Notes: a model not told the origin generated them from the sequence alone. DNA of 64,000 nucleotides from Bacteroidales bacterium (GCA_017465225.1 JAFTWQ010000009.1:1-64000), one strand, 5' to 3'; shown: positions 1 through 9,422, counted from the stretch's first letter. A program made the numbers and translations.

Positions 1-1
1 G

Positions 2-1945
2 GCCGAAAAACTTATTTCTAAGATTCCTGAGGGTCCTTTGGCCGAGAAATGGACAAAGCACAAATCTCAGATCCGTGTTGTCAGCCCTGGCAACAAAAGA
101 AAACTCGAAGTCATTGTTGTAGGAACAGGTCTCGGTGGAGCGTCTGCAGCTGCTTCACTCGGAGAGCTCGGATACAACGTGAAGGTGTTCTGCATCAGCG
201 ACTCACCTCGCCGTGCTCACTCAATCGCAGCACAGGGTGGTATCAATGCAGCAAAGAACTACCAGAACGACAACGACTCGATCTACCGTCTCTTCTATGA
301 CACAATCAAGGGAGGAGACTATCGTGCACGCGAGGCAAACGTTTACCGTCTTGCCGAGGTCAGCAACAACATCATCGACCAGTGCGTTGCACAGGGTGTT
401 CCTTTTGCAAGGGAATACGGCGGACTTCTCGCCAACCGCTCTTTCGGAGGTGCGCAGGTTAGCCGTACCTTCTATGCCCGCGGTCAAACCGGACAGCAGC
501 TCCTTCTCGGTGCTTATGCTGCCCTGAACCGTCAGATCGCAGCCGGCACAGTAAAGAGCTACCCTCGCTATGAGATGCTCGATGTAGTCCTCATCAACGG
601 TGAGGCAAAGGGTATCATCGCAAGAAACCTCGTGACAGGCAAGATCGAGAGATTCGGAGCTCACGCAGTGGTTATCGCAACAGGTGGTTACGGAAACGCT
701 TACTTCCTCTCTACCAATGCAATGAACTCTAACGGTTCAGCAGCATGGCAGTGCTACAAGAAGGGCGCATTCTTCGCAAACCCTTGCTTCGCACAGATCC
801 ATCCTACATGTATCCCTGTACACGGAACACAGCAGTCTAAGCTTACCCTCATGTCAGAGTCACTTCGTAACGACGGACGTATCTGGGTACCAAAGAAACT
901 TGAGGATGCAAAGGCACTTCAGGCAGGTACAAAGAGGGGAGTGGACATCCCTGAAGAGGATCGTGACTACTATCTCGAGCGTCGTTACCCTGCATTCGGT
1001 AACCTCGTACCTCGTGACGTGGCTTCACGTGCAGCAAAGGAGCGTTGTGACGCAGGTTATGGTGTGAACAACACAGGTCTCGCAGTATTCCTTGATTTCA
1101 AGACAGCTATCGAGCGTCTCGGAAAGGATGTAATCGCTGCAAGATACGGTAACCTCTTCCAGATGTACGAGAAGATCACTGATACAGATCCATACAAGGA
1201 GCCTATGATGATCTATCCTGCTATCCACTATACAATGGGTGGTATCTGGGTAGACTACAACCTCCAGACAACTGTTCCTGGTCTCTACGCTATCGGTGAG
1301 GCTAACTTCTCTGACCATGGTGGAAACCGTCTCGGTGCATCTGCCCTCATGCAGGGTCTTGCTGACGGTTACTTCATCCTTCCTTACACTATCGGCGACT
1401 ACCTTGCAGGCAAGTTCAAGGAGCCTAAGACTGACGTGAACGCACCAGAGTTCGCAGAGGCTGAAAAGGCTGTCACTGACAAGATTGCAAAGCTTTTCGC
1501 TGTCAAGGGAAAGAGGTCTGTAGATTCATATCACAAGGAACTTGGTCTCATCATGTGGGACAATGTAGGTATGGCTCGTAATGAGGCTGGTCTTAAGGTC
1601 GCTATCGAGAAGATCCAGGCTCTCAAGAAGGATTTCTGGAAGAATGTATATGTTGCTGGTGAGAACGGTGAGTTCAACCAGGAGCTCGAGAAGGCTCTCC
1701 GCCTTGTTGACTTCTTCGAAATCGGCGAGCTCATGGCACGTGACGCACTCAACAGAAACGAGTCTTGCGGAGGTCACTTCCGTGAGGAGATGCAGACTGA
1801 AGAGGGTGAGACAAAGCGTGACGACGAGAACTACATGTACGTTGCTGCATGGGAGTATAAGGGCGAAGGCGTTGAGCCAGAGCTTCATAAGGAGCCGCTC
1901 GTATACGAGAATATCAAGATTGCTACCAGAAACTATAAAGACTAA
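2..1945 (+). CDS. frdA: Fumarate reductase/succinate dehydrogenase flavoprotein subunit, 5' end outside window
   Basis: Catalytic FAD subunit of a quinol:fumarate reductase, interconverting fumarate and succinate at the inner membrane during anaerobic respiration. The frame is open to the left edge and encodes family-typical residues ([14 protein letters not shown]) ahead of an internal TTG at 38, so the true start lies upstream and 38 is not a start. Visible motifs are the dinucleotide fold [15 protein letters not shown], the [10 protein letters not shown] segment whose His carries covalent FAD in this family, the HPTCIP substrate loop, RDVASRA with the catalytic Arg, and [11 protein letters not shown]. 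It ends 5 bp before the iron-sulfur subunit, so the two are one operon. A cytochrome b subunit is expected just left of the window. Confidence 0.96.
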   Translation, partial: AEKLISKIPEGPLAEKWTKHKSQIRVVSPGNKRKLEVIVVGTGLGGASAAASLGELGYNVKVFCISDSPRRAHSIAAQGGINAAKNYQNDNDSIYRLFYDTIKGGDYRAREANVYRLAEVSNNIIDQCVAQGVPFAREYGGLLANRSFGGAQVSRTFYARGQTGQQLLLGAYAALNRQIAAGTVKSYPRYEMLDVVLINGEAKGIIARNLVTGKIERFGAHAVVIATGGYGNAYFLSTNAMNSNGSAAWQCYKKGAFFANPCFAQIHPTCIPVHGTQQSKLTLMSESLRNDGRIWVPKKLEDAKALQAGTKRGVDIPEEDRDYYLERRYPAFGNLVPRDVASRAAKERCDAGYGVNNTGLAVFLDFKTAIERLGKDVIAARYGNLFQMYEKITDTDPYKEPMMIYPAIHYTMGGIWVDYNLQTTVPGLYAIGEANFSDHGGNRLGASALMQGLADGYFILPYTIGDYLAGKFKEPKTDVNAPEFAEAEKAVTDKIAKLFAVKGKRSVDSYHKELGLIMWDNVGMARNEAGLKVAIEKIQALKKDFWKNVYVAGENGEFNQELEKALRLVDFFEIGELMARDALNRNESCGGHFREEMQTEEGETKRDDENYMYVAAWEYKGEGVEPELHKEPLVYENIKIATRNYKD

Positions 1946-1950
1946 TTGAC

Positions 1951-2730
1951 ATGGATTTGACATTGAAAGTATGGCGTCAGAAAAACGCCAAGGCAAAAGG
2001 ACATTTTGAGACCTATCAGGTCAAGAATATTTCCTCTGACAGCTCATTCCTCGAGATGCTCGATATCCTCAATGAGCAGCTTATCGCTGAGGGTGCAGAT
2101 CCGGTAGCTGTCGAGAAGGGATGCAAGAGCAGCGGTCCTGTATCATTCGATCACGACTGCCGCGAGGGTATCTGCGGTGCATGTTCACTCTACATCAACG
2201 GCCGTGCACACGGACCGGACGATGAGGTTACTACATGCCAGCTCCACATGCGTAAGTTCAAGGATGGCGATACAATCACTATCGAGCCTTGGAGAGCAAA
2301 GGGATTCCCTGTGATCAAGGACCTCGTTGTAGACCGTCAGGCTTATGACAAGATCCTCCAGGCAGGCGGATATGTATCAGTAGGTACAGGCGGAGTTCCG
2401 GACGGAAACGCTATTCCTATCCCTAACGAGAAGGCTGAGGAGTCTATGGACGGTGCTGCATGTATCGGTTGCGGTGCATGTGCAGCTACATGTAAGAACG
2501 GTTCAGCAATGCTCTTCGTTGCTGCCCGCGTAAGCTCACTCGCTCTCCTTCCACAGGGTAAGGTAGAGGGTGCAAAGCGTGCAAAGGCTATGGTTGCAAA
2601 GATGGACGAGCTCGGATTCGGTGCTTGTACCAACACCAAGGCTTGTGAGATGGAGTGCCCTAAGCACATCACAGTCACTCATATCGCACGTCTCAACCGT
2701 GAGTTCCTTTCAGCAAAGCTTCAGGACTAA
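1951..2730 (+). CDS. frdB: Fumarate reductase/succinate dehydrogenase iron-sulfur subunit
   Basis: 259-aa electron-transfer subunit that passes electrons between the quinol-oxidising membrane anchor and FrdA. The N-terminal ferredoxin domain has the 2Fe-2S cysteines CREGICGAC followed by a fourth Cys in VTTC. The C-terminal domain has [11 protein letters not shown] and a second cluster of Cys in the [13 protein letters not shown] region for the 4Fe-4S and 3Fe-4S centres. Start ATG at 1951 lies 5 bp after the frdA stop. The stop codon is followed immediately by a short palindromic repeat and then a strong hairpin terminator shared with the convergent hflX. Confidence 0.96.
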   Translation: MDLTLKVWRQKNAKAKGHFETYQVKNISSDSSFLEMLDILNEQLIAEGADPVAVEKGCKSSGPVSFDHDCREGICGACSLYINGRAHGPDDEVTTCQLHMRKFKDGDTITIEPWRAKGFPVIKDLVVDRQAYDKILQAGGYVSVGTGGVPDGNAIPIPNEKAEESMDGAACIGCGACAATCKNGSAMLFVAARVSSLALLPQGKVEGAKRAKAMVAKMDELGFGACTNTKACEMECPKHITVTHIARLNREFLSAKLQD

Positions 2731-2757
2731 AGATTACCGGTCAGGCCGGTAATGACG
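2731..2757 (+). repeat. Short palindromic repeat, copy 1 (AGAT...ATGACG family)
   Basis: Begins at the base after the frdB stop. It has the form AGATT-ACCGGTCAGGCCGGT-AATGACG, with a palindromic GC-rich core. It shares its ends (AGAT and ATGACG) with copies near 9422, 9873, 9907, 10814 and 10839. Confidence 0.75.
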
Positions 2758-2762
2758 TAAAT

Positions 2763-2798
2763 ATAAAGGTGGTCATTCTTTTGAACGACCACCTTTAT
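2763..2798. terminator. Bidirectional intrinsic terminator between frdB and hflX
   Basis: Perfect 12-bp arms (ATAAAGGTGGTC at 2763-2774 and its complement at 2787-2798) around a 12-nt loop, with A/T-rich flanks on both sides. It lies between two convergent genes. Confidence 0.85.
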
Positions 2799-2849
2799 TA
2801 TATATGTCATAATTATTTAATAATAAGTTTCTTAACTTATATTCTAAAA

Positions 2850-4040
2850 TTACCAGAGGAAATTATCGAAAGGATAACGTCCGGCGTGGATTTCAGCTAC
2901 CATCTTGTAGAGGTCTCCGCGAAGCTTGTCGATGCCTATCTTTTCGCGTGCTGAAATGAATATGCATGGAGTGTTTTCCTTGGCTATCCAGCTGTTCTTG
3001 AACTCTTCAAGAGTGTAATTCACCTGCTTTTTAGGCTCGAGAGAGAACTCGTCATATTCCTCATATCTGTATGCGTCGATCTTGTTGAAAACGACGAAAA
3101 TAGGCTTGTCTATGGCCTTTATATCCTTGAGAGTCTCTTCCACAACCCTGATATGATCCTCGAAATTAGGGTGTGAAATATCCACTACATGCATGAGGAT
3201 ATCAGCCTCACGAACCTCATCGAGAGTGCTTTTGAATGCCTCCACCAGCTGGTGAGGGAGTTTCCTGATGAATCCTACAGTATCACTGAGAAGGAAAGGT
3301 ACATTTTCAATGACTACCTTACGTACTGTAGTGTCAAGAGTGGCAAACAGCTTGTTTTCCGCAAAAACGTCGCTTTTAGCCAGTAAATTCATCAAGGTAC
3401 TCTTACCTACGTTCGTGTATCCGACAAGCGAAATACGGACCAGAGAACCGCGATTTCCGCGCTGCGAAGCCATCTGCTTGTCTACCTTTTTCAGCTGTTC
3501 CTTAAGTTTTGAAATCTTGTCCTGGATTATTCGGCGGTCGGTCTCAATCTGTGTCTCACCAGGACCTCTCATACCGATACCTCCCTTCTGTCTTTCAAGG
3601 TGAGTCCACATCCTTGTAAGTCGAGGAAGAAGATACTGATACTGAGCTAGTTCCACCTGCATCTTCGCATATGCGGTCTTGGCTCTCTGAGCAAAGATAT
3701 CCAGGATAAGGTTTGTCCTGTCCAGAATGCGGATATTAAGCTCTCGCTCGATGTTTCTGAGCTGGGTAGGGGAGAGCTCATCATCGAAGATAACAACCTC
3801 TATTTCGTTCTCTTCTATGTATTCCTTTATTTCCTGAAGCTTTCCGCTTCTGATATATGTCCTTGAATCCGGGCGGTCTACCTTCTGTATGAATTTCTTC
3901 ACGCCAATGGCTCCTGCAGTCTCTGCAAGAAACTCAAGTTCGTCGAGGTATTCCATGATCTGGCGTTCATCGTCTCCCTGCTTGATGACGCCTACGAATA
4001 CCGCTCTTTCATTGTGCTGTTCTTCTGTGATCTTTGCCAT
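2850..4040 (-). CDS. hflX: GTPase HflX
   Basis: 396-aa ribosome-associated GTPase; in this family it splits or rescues stalled 70S ribosomes under stress. An N-terminal HflX domain of about 190 residues (including the conserved glycine-rich RGPGETQIE segment) precedes the G domain. The G domain shows G1 VGYTNVGKSTL, G3 DTVGF and G4 FNKID, followed by the ISAREKIG segment. Length is usual for the family. The start ATG at 4040 is preceded 12 nt upstream by a short repeat element (4052-4079). It is convergent with frdB across a shared terminator. Confidence 0.95.
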   Translation of the reverse strand: MAKITEEQHNERAVFVGVIKQGDDERQIMEYLDELEFLAETAGAIGVKKFIQKVDRPDSRTYIRSGKLQEIKEYIEENEIEVVIFDDELSPTQLRNIERELNIRILDRTNLILDIFAQRAKTAYAKMQVELAQYQYLLPRLTRMWTHLERQKGGIGMRGPGETQIETDRRIIQDKISKLKEQLKKVDKQMASQRGNRGSLVRISLVGYTNVGKSTLMNLLAKSDVFAENKLFATLDTTVRKVVIENVPFLLSDTVGFIRKLPHQLVEAFKSTLDEVREADILMHVVDISHPNFEDHIRVVEETLKDIKAIDKPIFVVFNKIDAYRYEEYDEFSLEPKKQVNYTLEEFKNSWIAKENTPCIFISAREKIGIDKLRGDLYKMVAEIHAGRYPFDNFLW

Positions 4041-4051
4041 TTCTTTATAAT

Positions 4052-4079
4052 AAGATCCTTCACTTCGTTCAGGATGACA
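4052..4079 (+). repeat. Short interspersed repeat, CTTCACTTCG core type
   Basis: Sequence begins AAGATCCTTCACTTCG and ends CAGGATGACA. Copies with the same ends lie at 58543-58570 and, inverted, at 58601-58629. It lies in the leader of hflX, between hflX and the tonB-like gene. Confidence 0.7.
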
Positions 4080-4107
4080 ATATAATATCAGAATATTATT
4101 TCAAAAA

Positions 4108-4140
4108 ATCAGGCCGATCAAATCGTTTGGTCGGCCTGAT
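4108..4140 (-). terminator. Intrinsic terminator of the tonB-like gene
   Basis: On the minus strand, arms ATCAGGCCGA and TCGGCCTGAT enclose a 13-nt loop and are followed by a run of six T. It lies directly downstream of the tonB-like stop. Confidence 0.85.
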
Positions 4141-4161
4141 AATGTATTTGTAATCAAATGA

Positions 4162-4851
4162 TTATCTCAACTGGAATATAACAGGGAAGGTATAGGTTAC
4201 AGGAACCGCACGGTCTCTCTGCTTTCCTGGCTTCCACTTTGGAGACATTGATACAACGCGTACAGCCTCCTTGTCGAGTGATGGGTCAACACCACGGAGA
4301 ACCTTTACCTTTGTAACTGAACCGTCCTTCTCTACTGTAAACTGAAGAGTAACACGACCCTGAACACCATTCTCCTTTGCAATCTCAGGATAAACGAGTC
4401 TCTGGTTCACCCACTTTGAGAACTGGTTAGCGTCACCGCCCTGGAATGAAGGCTTCTCCTCAACCAACTGGAACGGAATAGCTTCCTCTTCCACTACTTC
4501 CTCTTCTACCTCTACATAGTCCATGATCTCAACTCCGAGGCTTGCATCATCCTCAAGGTTCATGAACATGTCGTCGTCAAGCTCAATCTCGTCATCAACG
4601 ATGTCGATCTGGTCAGAAAGAATAGGAATCTTTGGGGCTGCTGGTGGAGGTGGAGGAGTTTCCTGTGTAATAGGAATGATCTCTTCTTCAAGAACTACTT
4701 CAGTTGTGTCTTCGAGAGTCGCAACATTGGTCTCTTTTGAAGTCCACTCAAAAGCCATGTAGGTAATGAGCAAGGAAACAACGAGTCCGATTTCTACAAA
4801 CAGGAGCTTCTTATTCTCCAAGTTTGCCTTTTCTGATTTTTTGATTTCCAT
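4162..4851 (-). CDS. TonB-family energy transducer
   Basis: 229-aa periplasm-spanning protein that couples the proton motive force (with ExbB/ExbD) to outer-membrane TonB-dependent transporters. A short cytoplasmic N-terminus is followed by one membrane segment at about residues 13-34. Next come an acidic/proline stretch (TQETPPPPPAAPK), a very acidic linker rich in D and E, and a C-terminal TonB domain with VTLQFTVEKDGSVTKVKVLRG and a terminal TYTFPVIF. This short single-TM architecture is typical of Bacteroidales TonB paralogues. The exbBD genes are not adjacent. Which receptors it serves cannot be read from the sequence. Confidence 0.9.
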   Translation of the reverse strand: MEIKKSEKANLENKKLLFVEIGLVVSLLITYMAFEWTSKETNVATLEDTTEVVLEEEIIPITQETPPPPPAAPKIPILSDQIDIVDDEIELDDDMFMNLEDDASLGVEIMDYVEVEEEVVEEEAIPFQLVEEKPSFQGGDANQFSKWVNQRLVYPEIAKENGVQGRVTLQFTVEKDGSVTKVKVLRGVDPSLDKEAVRVVSMSPKWKPGKQRDRAVPVTYTFPVIFQLR

Positions 4852-4933
4852 ATTGATTGTCAGTTTTTATATTCCATTTTGCCCGGTAAAGTTAGAAATT
4901 ATATTTTTTATTTCAAACTTTTTGTACATTTTG

Positions 4934-4941
4934 TAGATTTG
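4934..4941 (+). promoter_or_regulatory. Bacteroidota -7 promoter element upstream of ybeY
   Basis: TAGATTTG matches the TAnnTTTG element and lies 17 bp before the ybeY ATG. The TTTC at 4911-4914, 19 bp upstream, is an imperfect -33 element. Confidence 0.5.
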
Positions 4942-4957
4942 CAGAAAATTATTTGAC

Positions 4958-5377
4958 ATGATTTCATACTATTTCGAAGATACAGACTTCGTTTTTAAAG
5001 GAAAGACCATCACAAACCGATGGCTTCGTCTTGTTGCGGAAAGTGAAATCCGTCGCATCGGTGATATATCCATAATCTTCTGTTCCGATAATTATATATT
5101 GGATGTAAATCAGAAATATCTCCAGCACGATTACTTTACAGATATAATCACTTTTGATTATTGCGAAGGAGACAGATTGTCCGGCGATCTTTTCATCAGT
5201 GTTGATTCTGTCCGTGAAAATGCTGTTGAATATGGAACTGAATTCAAGGACGAACTCAATAGGGTAATAGTGCATGGTATTCTTCATCTGATCGGTTACG
5301 ATGATCATTGTGAGGAAGACATTGCCGAGATGAGAAGCAAGGAGAATTATTATCTTTCGTTGAGAGAACTTGTATAG
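4958..5377 (+). CDS. ybeY: Endoribonuclease YbeY (16S rRNA 3'-end maturation)
   Basis: 139-aa single-domain metal-dependent RNase needed for 16S rRNA processing and 70S quality control. The family zinc motif is visible as [12 protein letters not shown] near the C-terminus; the last His is one residue later than in E. coli, where the motif ends GYDH. The C-terminal MRSKENYYL is family-like. The gene ends just before mnmG, whose likely ATG at 5379 lies 1 bp past the ybeY stop, implying translational coupling. Confidence 0.93.
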   Translation: MISYYFEDTDFVFKGKTITNRWLRLVAESEIRRIGDISIIFCSDNYILDVNQKYLQHDYFTDIITFDYCEGDRLSGDLFISVDSVRENAVEYGTEFKDELNRVIVHGILHLIGYDDHCEEDIAEMRSKENYYLSLRELV

Positions 5378-5378
5378 T

Positions 5379-7481
5379 ATGCAGAAAATGTATGATGTCA
5401 TAGTTGTCGGAGGAGGACATGCCGGCTGTGAGGCTGCCATGGCTGCTTCACGCATGGGTTCGTCTGTGCTTCTCATATCAATGGATATGAACAAATTTGC
5501 TCAGATGTCATGTAATCCGGCAATAGGAGGAATAGCTAAAGGTCAGATAGTCAGAGAGATAGATGCTCTTGGAGGATATACGGGAATCATTACTGATGCA
5601 TCAACATTGCAGTTCAGGATGCTGAACAGGTCCAAGGGACCGGCCATGTGGAGTCCTAGAGCTCAGTGTGATAAAATCCAGTTTTCTCTGTACTGGCGAA
5701 AAATACTCGAAAGTGCCTGTATATTAGACCTTTACCAAGATTCTGTGGTCGGTTTTCTTTTCGATGGTTCAAAAATTTCGGGCGTACGTACGACTACCGG
5801 AGCAATTTTCAATTCTCAGACGGTTATTCTGACTGCCGGAACCTTCCTTGACGGAAGAATGTTCATAGGCAGGACTATGTTTGAAGGCGGACGAATAGGA
5901 GAGCTTCCTTCTCATGGATTGACTCAGCAGCTTGTCGACATGGGAGTGCAGACTGCAAGAATGAAGACAGGTACTCCTCCTCGAATCGATATTTCTTCCG
6001 TTGATACTTCAAAGCTCCTTCATCAGTATGGTGATGATGCTCCGGAAAAATTTTCATATCTTCCGTTCCTCTCGACTGCACAGAACGGAACACCGCAGAT
6101 GCCTTGCTTCGTGGTTCATACCAATCAGGAAGTTCATGACATATTGAGAAGCGGATTCGGTGACTCTCCTCTTTTCTCGGGTATGATCACTGGTATAGGT
6201 CCGCGTTACTGTCCGAGCATAGAAGACAAGCTTCGTACTTTTGCTGACAAGACAGAGCATCAGCTTTTCCTCGAACCGGAGGGTAGGGGAACGAATGAAT
6301 ATTATCTTCAGGGTTTCTCATCATCTCTTCCTCTGAATGTTCAGATGGAAGCTCTTCATCATATCAAGGGTCTTGAGGATGCCAAGATATTCCGTCCGGC
6401 ATATGCTGTCGAATATGACTATTTCGATCCTACCCAGCTCAAGCCAACTCTTGAATTGAAGAATATAGACAATCTGTATTTTGCCGGTCAGATCAATGGT
6501 ACCACGGGATATGAAGAAGCGGCTGCCCAGGGACTGATTGCCGGAATGAATGCCCATCTTAAAGTCCATGGAAAAGATCCGTTCATTCTTAAGAGAGACC
6601 AGGCATATATTGGCGTGCTTATAGATGATCTCATTACAAAGGGAGTTGATGAGCCGTATAGAATGTTTACGTCGAGAGCTGAATACAGAACTCTCTTGAG
6701 ACAGGATAATGCGGATTTCAGGCTTACTCCTGTTTCGTATGAAGCTGGTCTGGCAGATAGATTCAGGTATGATTATACAATGAGAAAGTATGATTCCATA
6801 TCTGATCTGGTAGAGTTTTTTGACAATACTTCGGTTAAACCTGATGTAGTAAATCAATATCTTGAATCTGTTTCTTCTGCTGTTGTAGACTGCAGAAAGC
6901 GCATTTCTGATCTTGTTTCGCGTCCTCAGGTCAAGTTGGATGATTTATTTGACTTAGTTCCACGTGGAACATTCGTCAAAGGAAATATAGATTTAAGCAA
7001 GACTTTTGAATCTCCTTTGAACGGACTTCTTGGAGAAGAAAAGCTATATTCAGATCTTCTGGAATATGGCGATCGCCAGTCTTTGAATTCAGATTTCGTC
7101 GAAGAATATGGCGATATTTCTTATAAGGATGCGGCCTATGTGCTTAAATTCAATACAGAATATCCGGTAAGCAGACTTGAAACATGCTCGCTTAATTCAA
7201 AGATTGATGGCAACTATAAGAAAGAAATATTGGATTCATGTGAGATTGCCATCAAATATAAAGGATATATACAGCGTGAGCAGCAGATGGCAGACAAGAT
7301 AATGCGTCTTGAAAACCTTCTGATTCCAGAGGATTTTGATTTTGATAGGGTAGAGAGTCTGTCAATAGAGTGTCGTCAGAAGCTTAAAAGATATGCCCCT
7401 CGTACTATTGCCCAGGCTTCCAGGATATCCGGAGTGTCTCCGGCTGACATCTCAGTCTTGCTGGTTTATTTCGGTAGATAA
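5379..7481 (+). CDS. mnmG: tRNA uridine-5-carboxymethylaminomethyl synthesis enzyme MnmG (GidA), enlarged
   Basis: FAD enzyme that with MnmE (GTPase) modifies U34 of tRNAs. The dinucleotide motif [15 protein letters not shown] lies at the N-terminus, with [11 protein letters not shown] and the C-terminal [21 protein letters not shown] chose ATG 5379 (700 aa) over an upstream TTG at 5370 inside ybeY; ATG 5388 is also possible. E. coli MnmG is 629 aa. The surplus of roughly 70 residues lies at about 529-620, between the RPQVKLDDL and YKGYI segments. That inserted stretch begins with VPRGT, encoded by a parS-like 16-mer (6956-6971). Confidence 0.95.
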   Translation: MQKMYDVIVVGGGHAGCEAAMAASRMGSSVLLISMDMNKFAQMSCNPAIGGIAKGQIVREIDALGGYTGIITDASTLQFRMLNRSKGPAMWSPRAQCDKIQFSLYWRKILESACILDLYQDSVVGFLFDGSKISGVRTTTGAIFNSQTVILTAGTFLDGRMFIGRTMFEGGRIGELPSHGLTQQLVDMGVQTARMKTGTPPRIDISSVDTSKLLHQYGDDAPEKFSYLPFLSTAQNGTPQMPCFVVHTNQEVHDILRSGFGDSPLFSGMITGIGPRYCPSIEDKLRTFADKTEHQLFLEPEGRGTNEYYLQGFSSSLPLNVQMEALHHIKGLEDAKIFRPAYAVEYDYFDPTQLKPTLELKNIDNLYFAGQINGTTGYEEAAAQGLIAGMNAHLKVHGKDPFILKRDQAYIGVLIDDLITKGVDEPYRMFTSRAEYRTLLRQDNADFRLTPVSYEAGLADRFRYDYTMRKYDSISDLVEFFDNTSVKPDVVNQYLESVSSAVVDCRKRISDLVSRPQVKLDDLFDLVPRGTFVKGNIDLSKTFESPLNGLLGEEKLYSDLLEYGDRQSLNSDFVEEYGDISYKDAAYVLKFNTEYPVSRLETCSLNSKIDGNYKKEILDSCEIAIKYKGYIQREQQMADKIMRLENLLIPEDFDFDRVESLSIECRQKLKRYAPRTIAQASRISGVSPADISVLLVYFGR
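6956..6971. other. parS-like site 1 (inside mnmG)
   Basis: Palindromic core GTTCCACGTGGAAC at 6957-6970. The 16-mer differs only in its first base from the perfect copy at 7491. The well-known bacterial parS consensus, bound by ParB, is TGTTTCACGTGAAACA; this family differs from it by one symmetric substitution in each half. Confidence 0.7.
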
Positions 7482-7485
7482 AATA

Positions 7486-7511
7486 AAAAGTGTTCCACGT
7501 GGAACACTTTT
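7486..7511. other. parS-like site 2 in a 26-bp perfect palindrome between mnmG and ruvA
   Basis: The 16-mer TGTTCCACGTGGAACA (7491-7506) is extended by AAAAG and CTTTT into a 26-bp perfect palindrome. It lies in the 28-bp gap between convergent mnmG and ruvA. It may act both as a ParB-binding centromere site and as a bidirectional terminator, because the arms could fold in RNA and are flanked by A and T runs. Confidence 0.75.
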
Positions 7512-8097
7512 ATAGTTTCTTTAGTGCCAGTTTAATGATTTCTTCCAGACTGGCATTTTGTTTTTCTTTAAGGACAGCGCTTACAGCTTTATTTACGTTT
7601 GCCTTTGTGAAGCCAAGCATTACAAGGGCTGTAGTAGCTTCGTCTGCTGCAGGGTTTGATGATGGAGCGAATATTGTCGGATTATCGCTGCCGCCGCCTT
7701 TGAATACTTTATCCTTGAGTTCAAGAATAAGTCTCTGTGCGCTCTTCATTCCGATTCCCTTTATGCTCTTGATCTTGTTGATGTCTTCAGCAAGAATTGC
7801 GTTTCTGATTTCTTCAGATGTAAGGGATGAAAGCATCATTCTGGCGGTAGATGCACCTATGCCGGAAACTCCTATGAGAAGTCTGAAAAGTTCCCTTTCG
7901 TCTTTCGTTGCGAATCCGTAATAGAGTTCTTCGTCTTCCCTGAGATAATGATGTATGAAGATCTTGGCTTCGGATTTTCCATTGAGCCCTTCGTAGGTCT
8001 GTAGGGATATGAGTATATTGTATCCTATTCCATAGCATTCCAATATAACCTCGGTTGGAGTTATTTCGGCTATGTTTCCTTTGATGTATTCGATCAT
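7510..8097 (-). CDS. ruvA: Holliday junction branch migration protein RuvA
   Basis: 195-aa DNA-binding subunit of RuvAB, which drives branch migration at Holliday junctions. The N-terminal OB domain is MIEYIKGNIAEITPTEVILE. Tandem helix-hairpin-helix motifs follow (LIGVSGIGASTARMML and IKSIKGIGMKSAQRLILEL). The C-terminal RuvB-interacting domain is ALVMLGF...EEIIKLALKKL. Length is normal. The 3' end abuts the parS-like palindrome shared with mnmG. ruvB is not adjacent. Confidence 0.96.
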   Translation of the reverse strand: MIEYIKGNIAEITPTEVILECYGIGYNILISLQTYEGLNGKSEAKIFIHHYLREDEELYYGFATKDERELFRLLIGVSGIGASTARMMLSSLTSEEIRNAILAEDINKIKSIKGIGMKSAQRLILELKDKVFKGGGSDNPTIFAPSSNPAADEATTALVMLGFTKANVNKAVSAVLKEKQNASLEEIIKLALKKL

Positions 8098-8122
8098 TTC
8101 GGTATGTTTTTTATCAGTCTTG

Positions 8123-8130
8123 CAAAATTA
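8123..8130 (-). promoter_or_regulatory. Bacteroidota -7 promoter element upstream of ruvA
   Basis: On the minus strand TAATTTTG matches TAnnTTTG, about 26 bp before the ruvA start. No clear -33 element. Confidence 0.4.
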
Positions 8131-8165
8131 TGATAATAATCTGTAAAAGAAAACATTGTTTTTGC

Positions 8166-8173
8166 TAAATTTG
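8166..8173 (+). promoter_or_regulatory. Bacteroidota -7 promoter element upstream of sufS
   Basis: TAAATTTG matches TAnnTTTG, 22 bp before the sufS ATG. No clear -33 element at 19-21 bp. Confidence 0.45.
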
Positions 8174-8195
8174 CAAGTTAAAAGTAATATTGGAT

Positions 8196-9422
8196 ATGGT
8201 CGTAAATGAAATAAGAAAACAGTTTCCTGCTCTTTCAAGAAAAGTGTATGGAAAGGATCTTGTGTATTTCGACAATGCTGCGACCAGCCATAGGACTCAA
8301 TCTGTGATTGACGAATGGAACAGGATAAGTGCTGAGTCAAATGCGAATATCCATAGAGCTGTCCATAGGCTTGCTGACGAGGCTACACAGGCATATGAGC
8401 AGGCGAGGGATGCTGTGCAGGCTTTCCTCAATGCTGAAAGCAGACAGGAGATAGTCTTTACCAGCGGAACTACTGCGGCTGTGAATCTGGTCGCTTTCTG
8501 CTTTGGTGAGGCGTATGTGAAAGAGGGAGATCAAGTGATCGTTACCGAGGCTGAACATCATTCCAACATTGTTCCATGGCAGATGATGTGCAATCGCAAA
8601 GGTGCGGTTCTGAAAGTTCTTCCAGTAGATGATACTGGTCATCTCATGGTAGAGAACCTCGAAGAAATCCTCTCTGACAGGACAAGAATAATGGCAGTGA
8701 CACATATCTCAAATGTGCTCGGACTTATAAATCCTGTTGAAGATATTATAAGGAAATGCCATGAAAGGGGAGTTCCAGTCCTTGTGGATGGAGCCCAGGG
8801 GGCTGTGCATTGCAAGGTGGATGTGCAGAAGATGGATTGCGATTTCTATGTCTTTTCAGGCCATAAGCTTTATGCCGCTACCGGTACCGGAGTACTTTAT
8901 GGCAAGAGAAAATGGCTTGAATCCATGCCTCCGTACATGGGTGGTGGAGAGATGGTAGGAACTGTTACATTCGCTGAAACCACATATGCTCCTCTGCCGA
9001 TGAAGTATGAGGCAGGTACTCAGAATTTTGCTTCAGCGGCTACTTTGAAACCAGCTTTAGAATTTATTAATTCATTGAATGATAATGAGTTAATAAATTA
9101 TATGGATAAAATCAGAGACTATCTGCTTGATGTCTTTATGAATGATGAAAGAATTGATCTTTATGGTGTTCCTCGTGGAACAAATAAAGAAAAAATCCCG
9201 CTTTTTTCGTTTACCGTGAAAGGGGTTCATCATGAGGATCTGGCTTTGATCCTGGATAAGATGGGCATTGCAGTAAGGTCTGGGCAGATGTGTGCGGAGC
9301 CTGTGATGGACAGGTTCGGGGTGACGGGAATGCTCAGGGTTTCGCTTGCTCCTTACAATACCATGGAAGAGGCTGAATATTTTGTGAAATGCTTGAATAA
9401 AGCAATTGATATGTTGATATAA
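8196..9422 (+). CDS. sufS: Cysteine desulfurase SufS (class V aminotransferase)
   Basis: PLP enzyme that takes sulfur from cysteine for Fe-S cluster assembly. The chosen ATG 8196 gives 408 aa; an upstream TTG at 8190 is less likely. Visible are the PLP-phosphate segment TSGTTAAVNL, the EAEHHSNIVPW loop, VDGAQGAVH, the PLP lysine in FSGHKLYAATGTG, and the catalytic Cys in RSGQMCAEP. This is the group II (SufS/CsdA) form, working with SufE encoded just downstream. A parS-like 16-mer with one mismatch (9167-9182) lies inside the gene. A palindromic repeat starts within the stop codon. Confidence 0.94.
   Translation: MVVNEIRKQFPALSRKVYGKDLVYFDNAATSHRTQSVIDEWNRISAESNANIHRAVHRLADEATQAYEQARDAVQAFLNAESRQEIVFTSGTTAAVNLVAFCFGEAYVKEGDQVIVTEAEHHSNIVPWQMMCNRKGAVLKVLPVDDTGHLMVENLEEILSDRTRIMAVTHISNVLGLINPVEDIIRKCHERGVPVLVDGAQGAVHCKVDVQKMDCDFYVFSGHKLYAATGTGVLYGKRKWLESMPPYMGGGEMVGTVTFAETTYAPLPMKYEAGTQNFASAATLKPALEFINSLNDNELINYMDKIRDYLLDVFMNDERIDLYGVPRGTNKEKIPLFSFTVKGVHHEDLALILDKMGIAVRSGQMCAEPVMDRFGVTGMLRVSLAPYNTMEEAEYFVKCLNKAIDMLI
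9167..9182. other. parS-like site 3 (inside sufS), one mismatch
   Basis: TGTTCCTCGTGGAACA differs from the palindromic copy at 7491 only at one central base. It is read as V-P-R-G-T, in the same phase as the copy inside mnmG. Confidence 0.5.
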
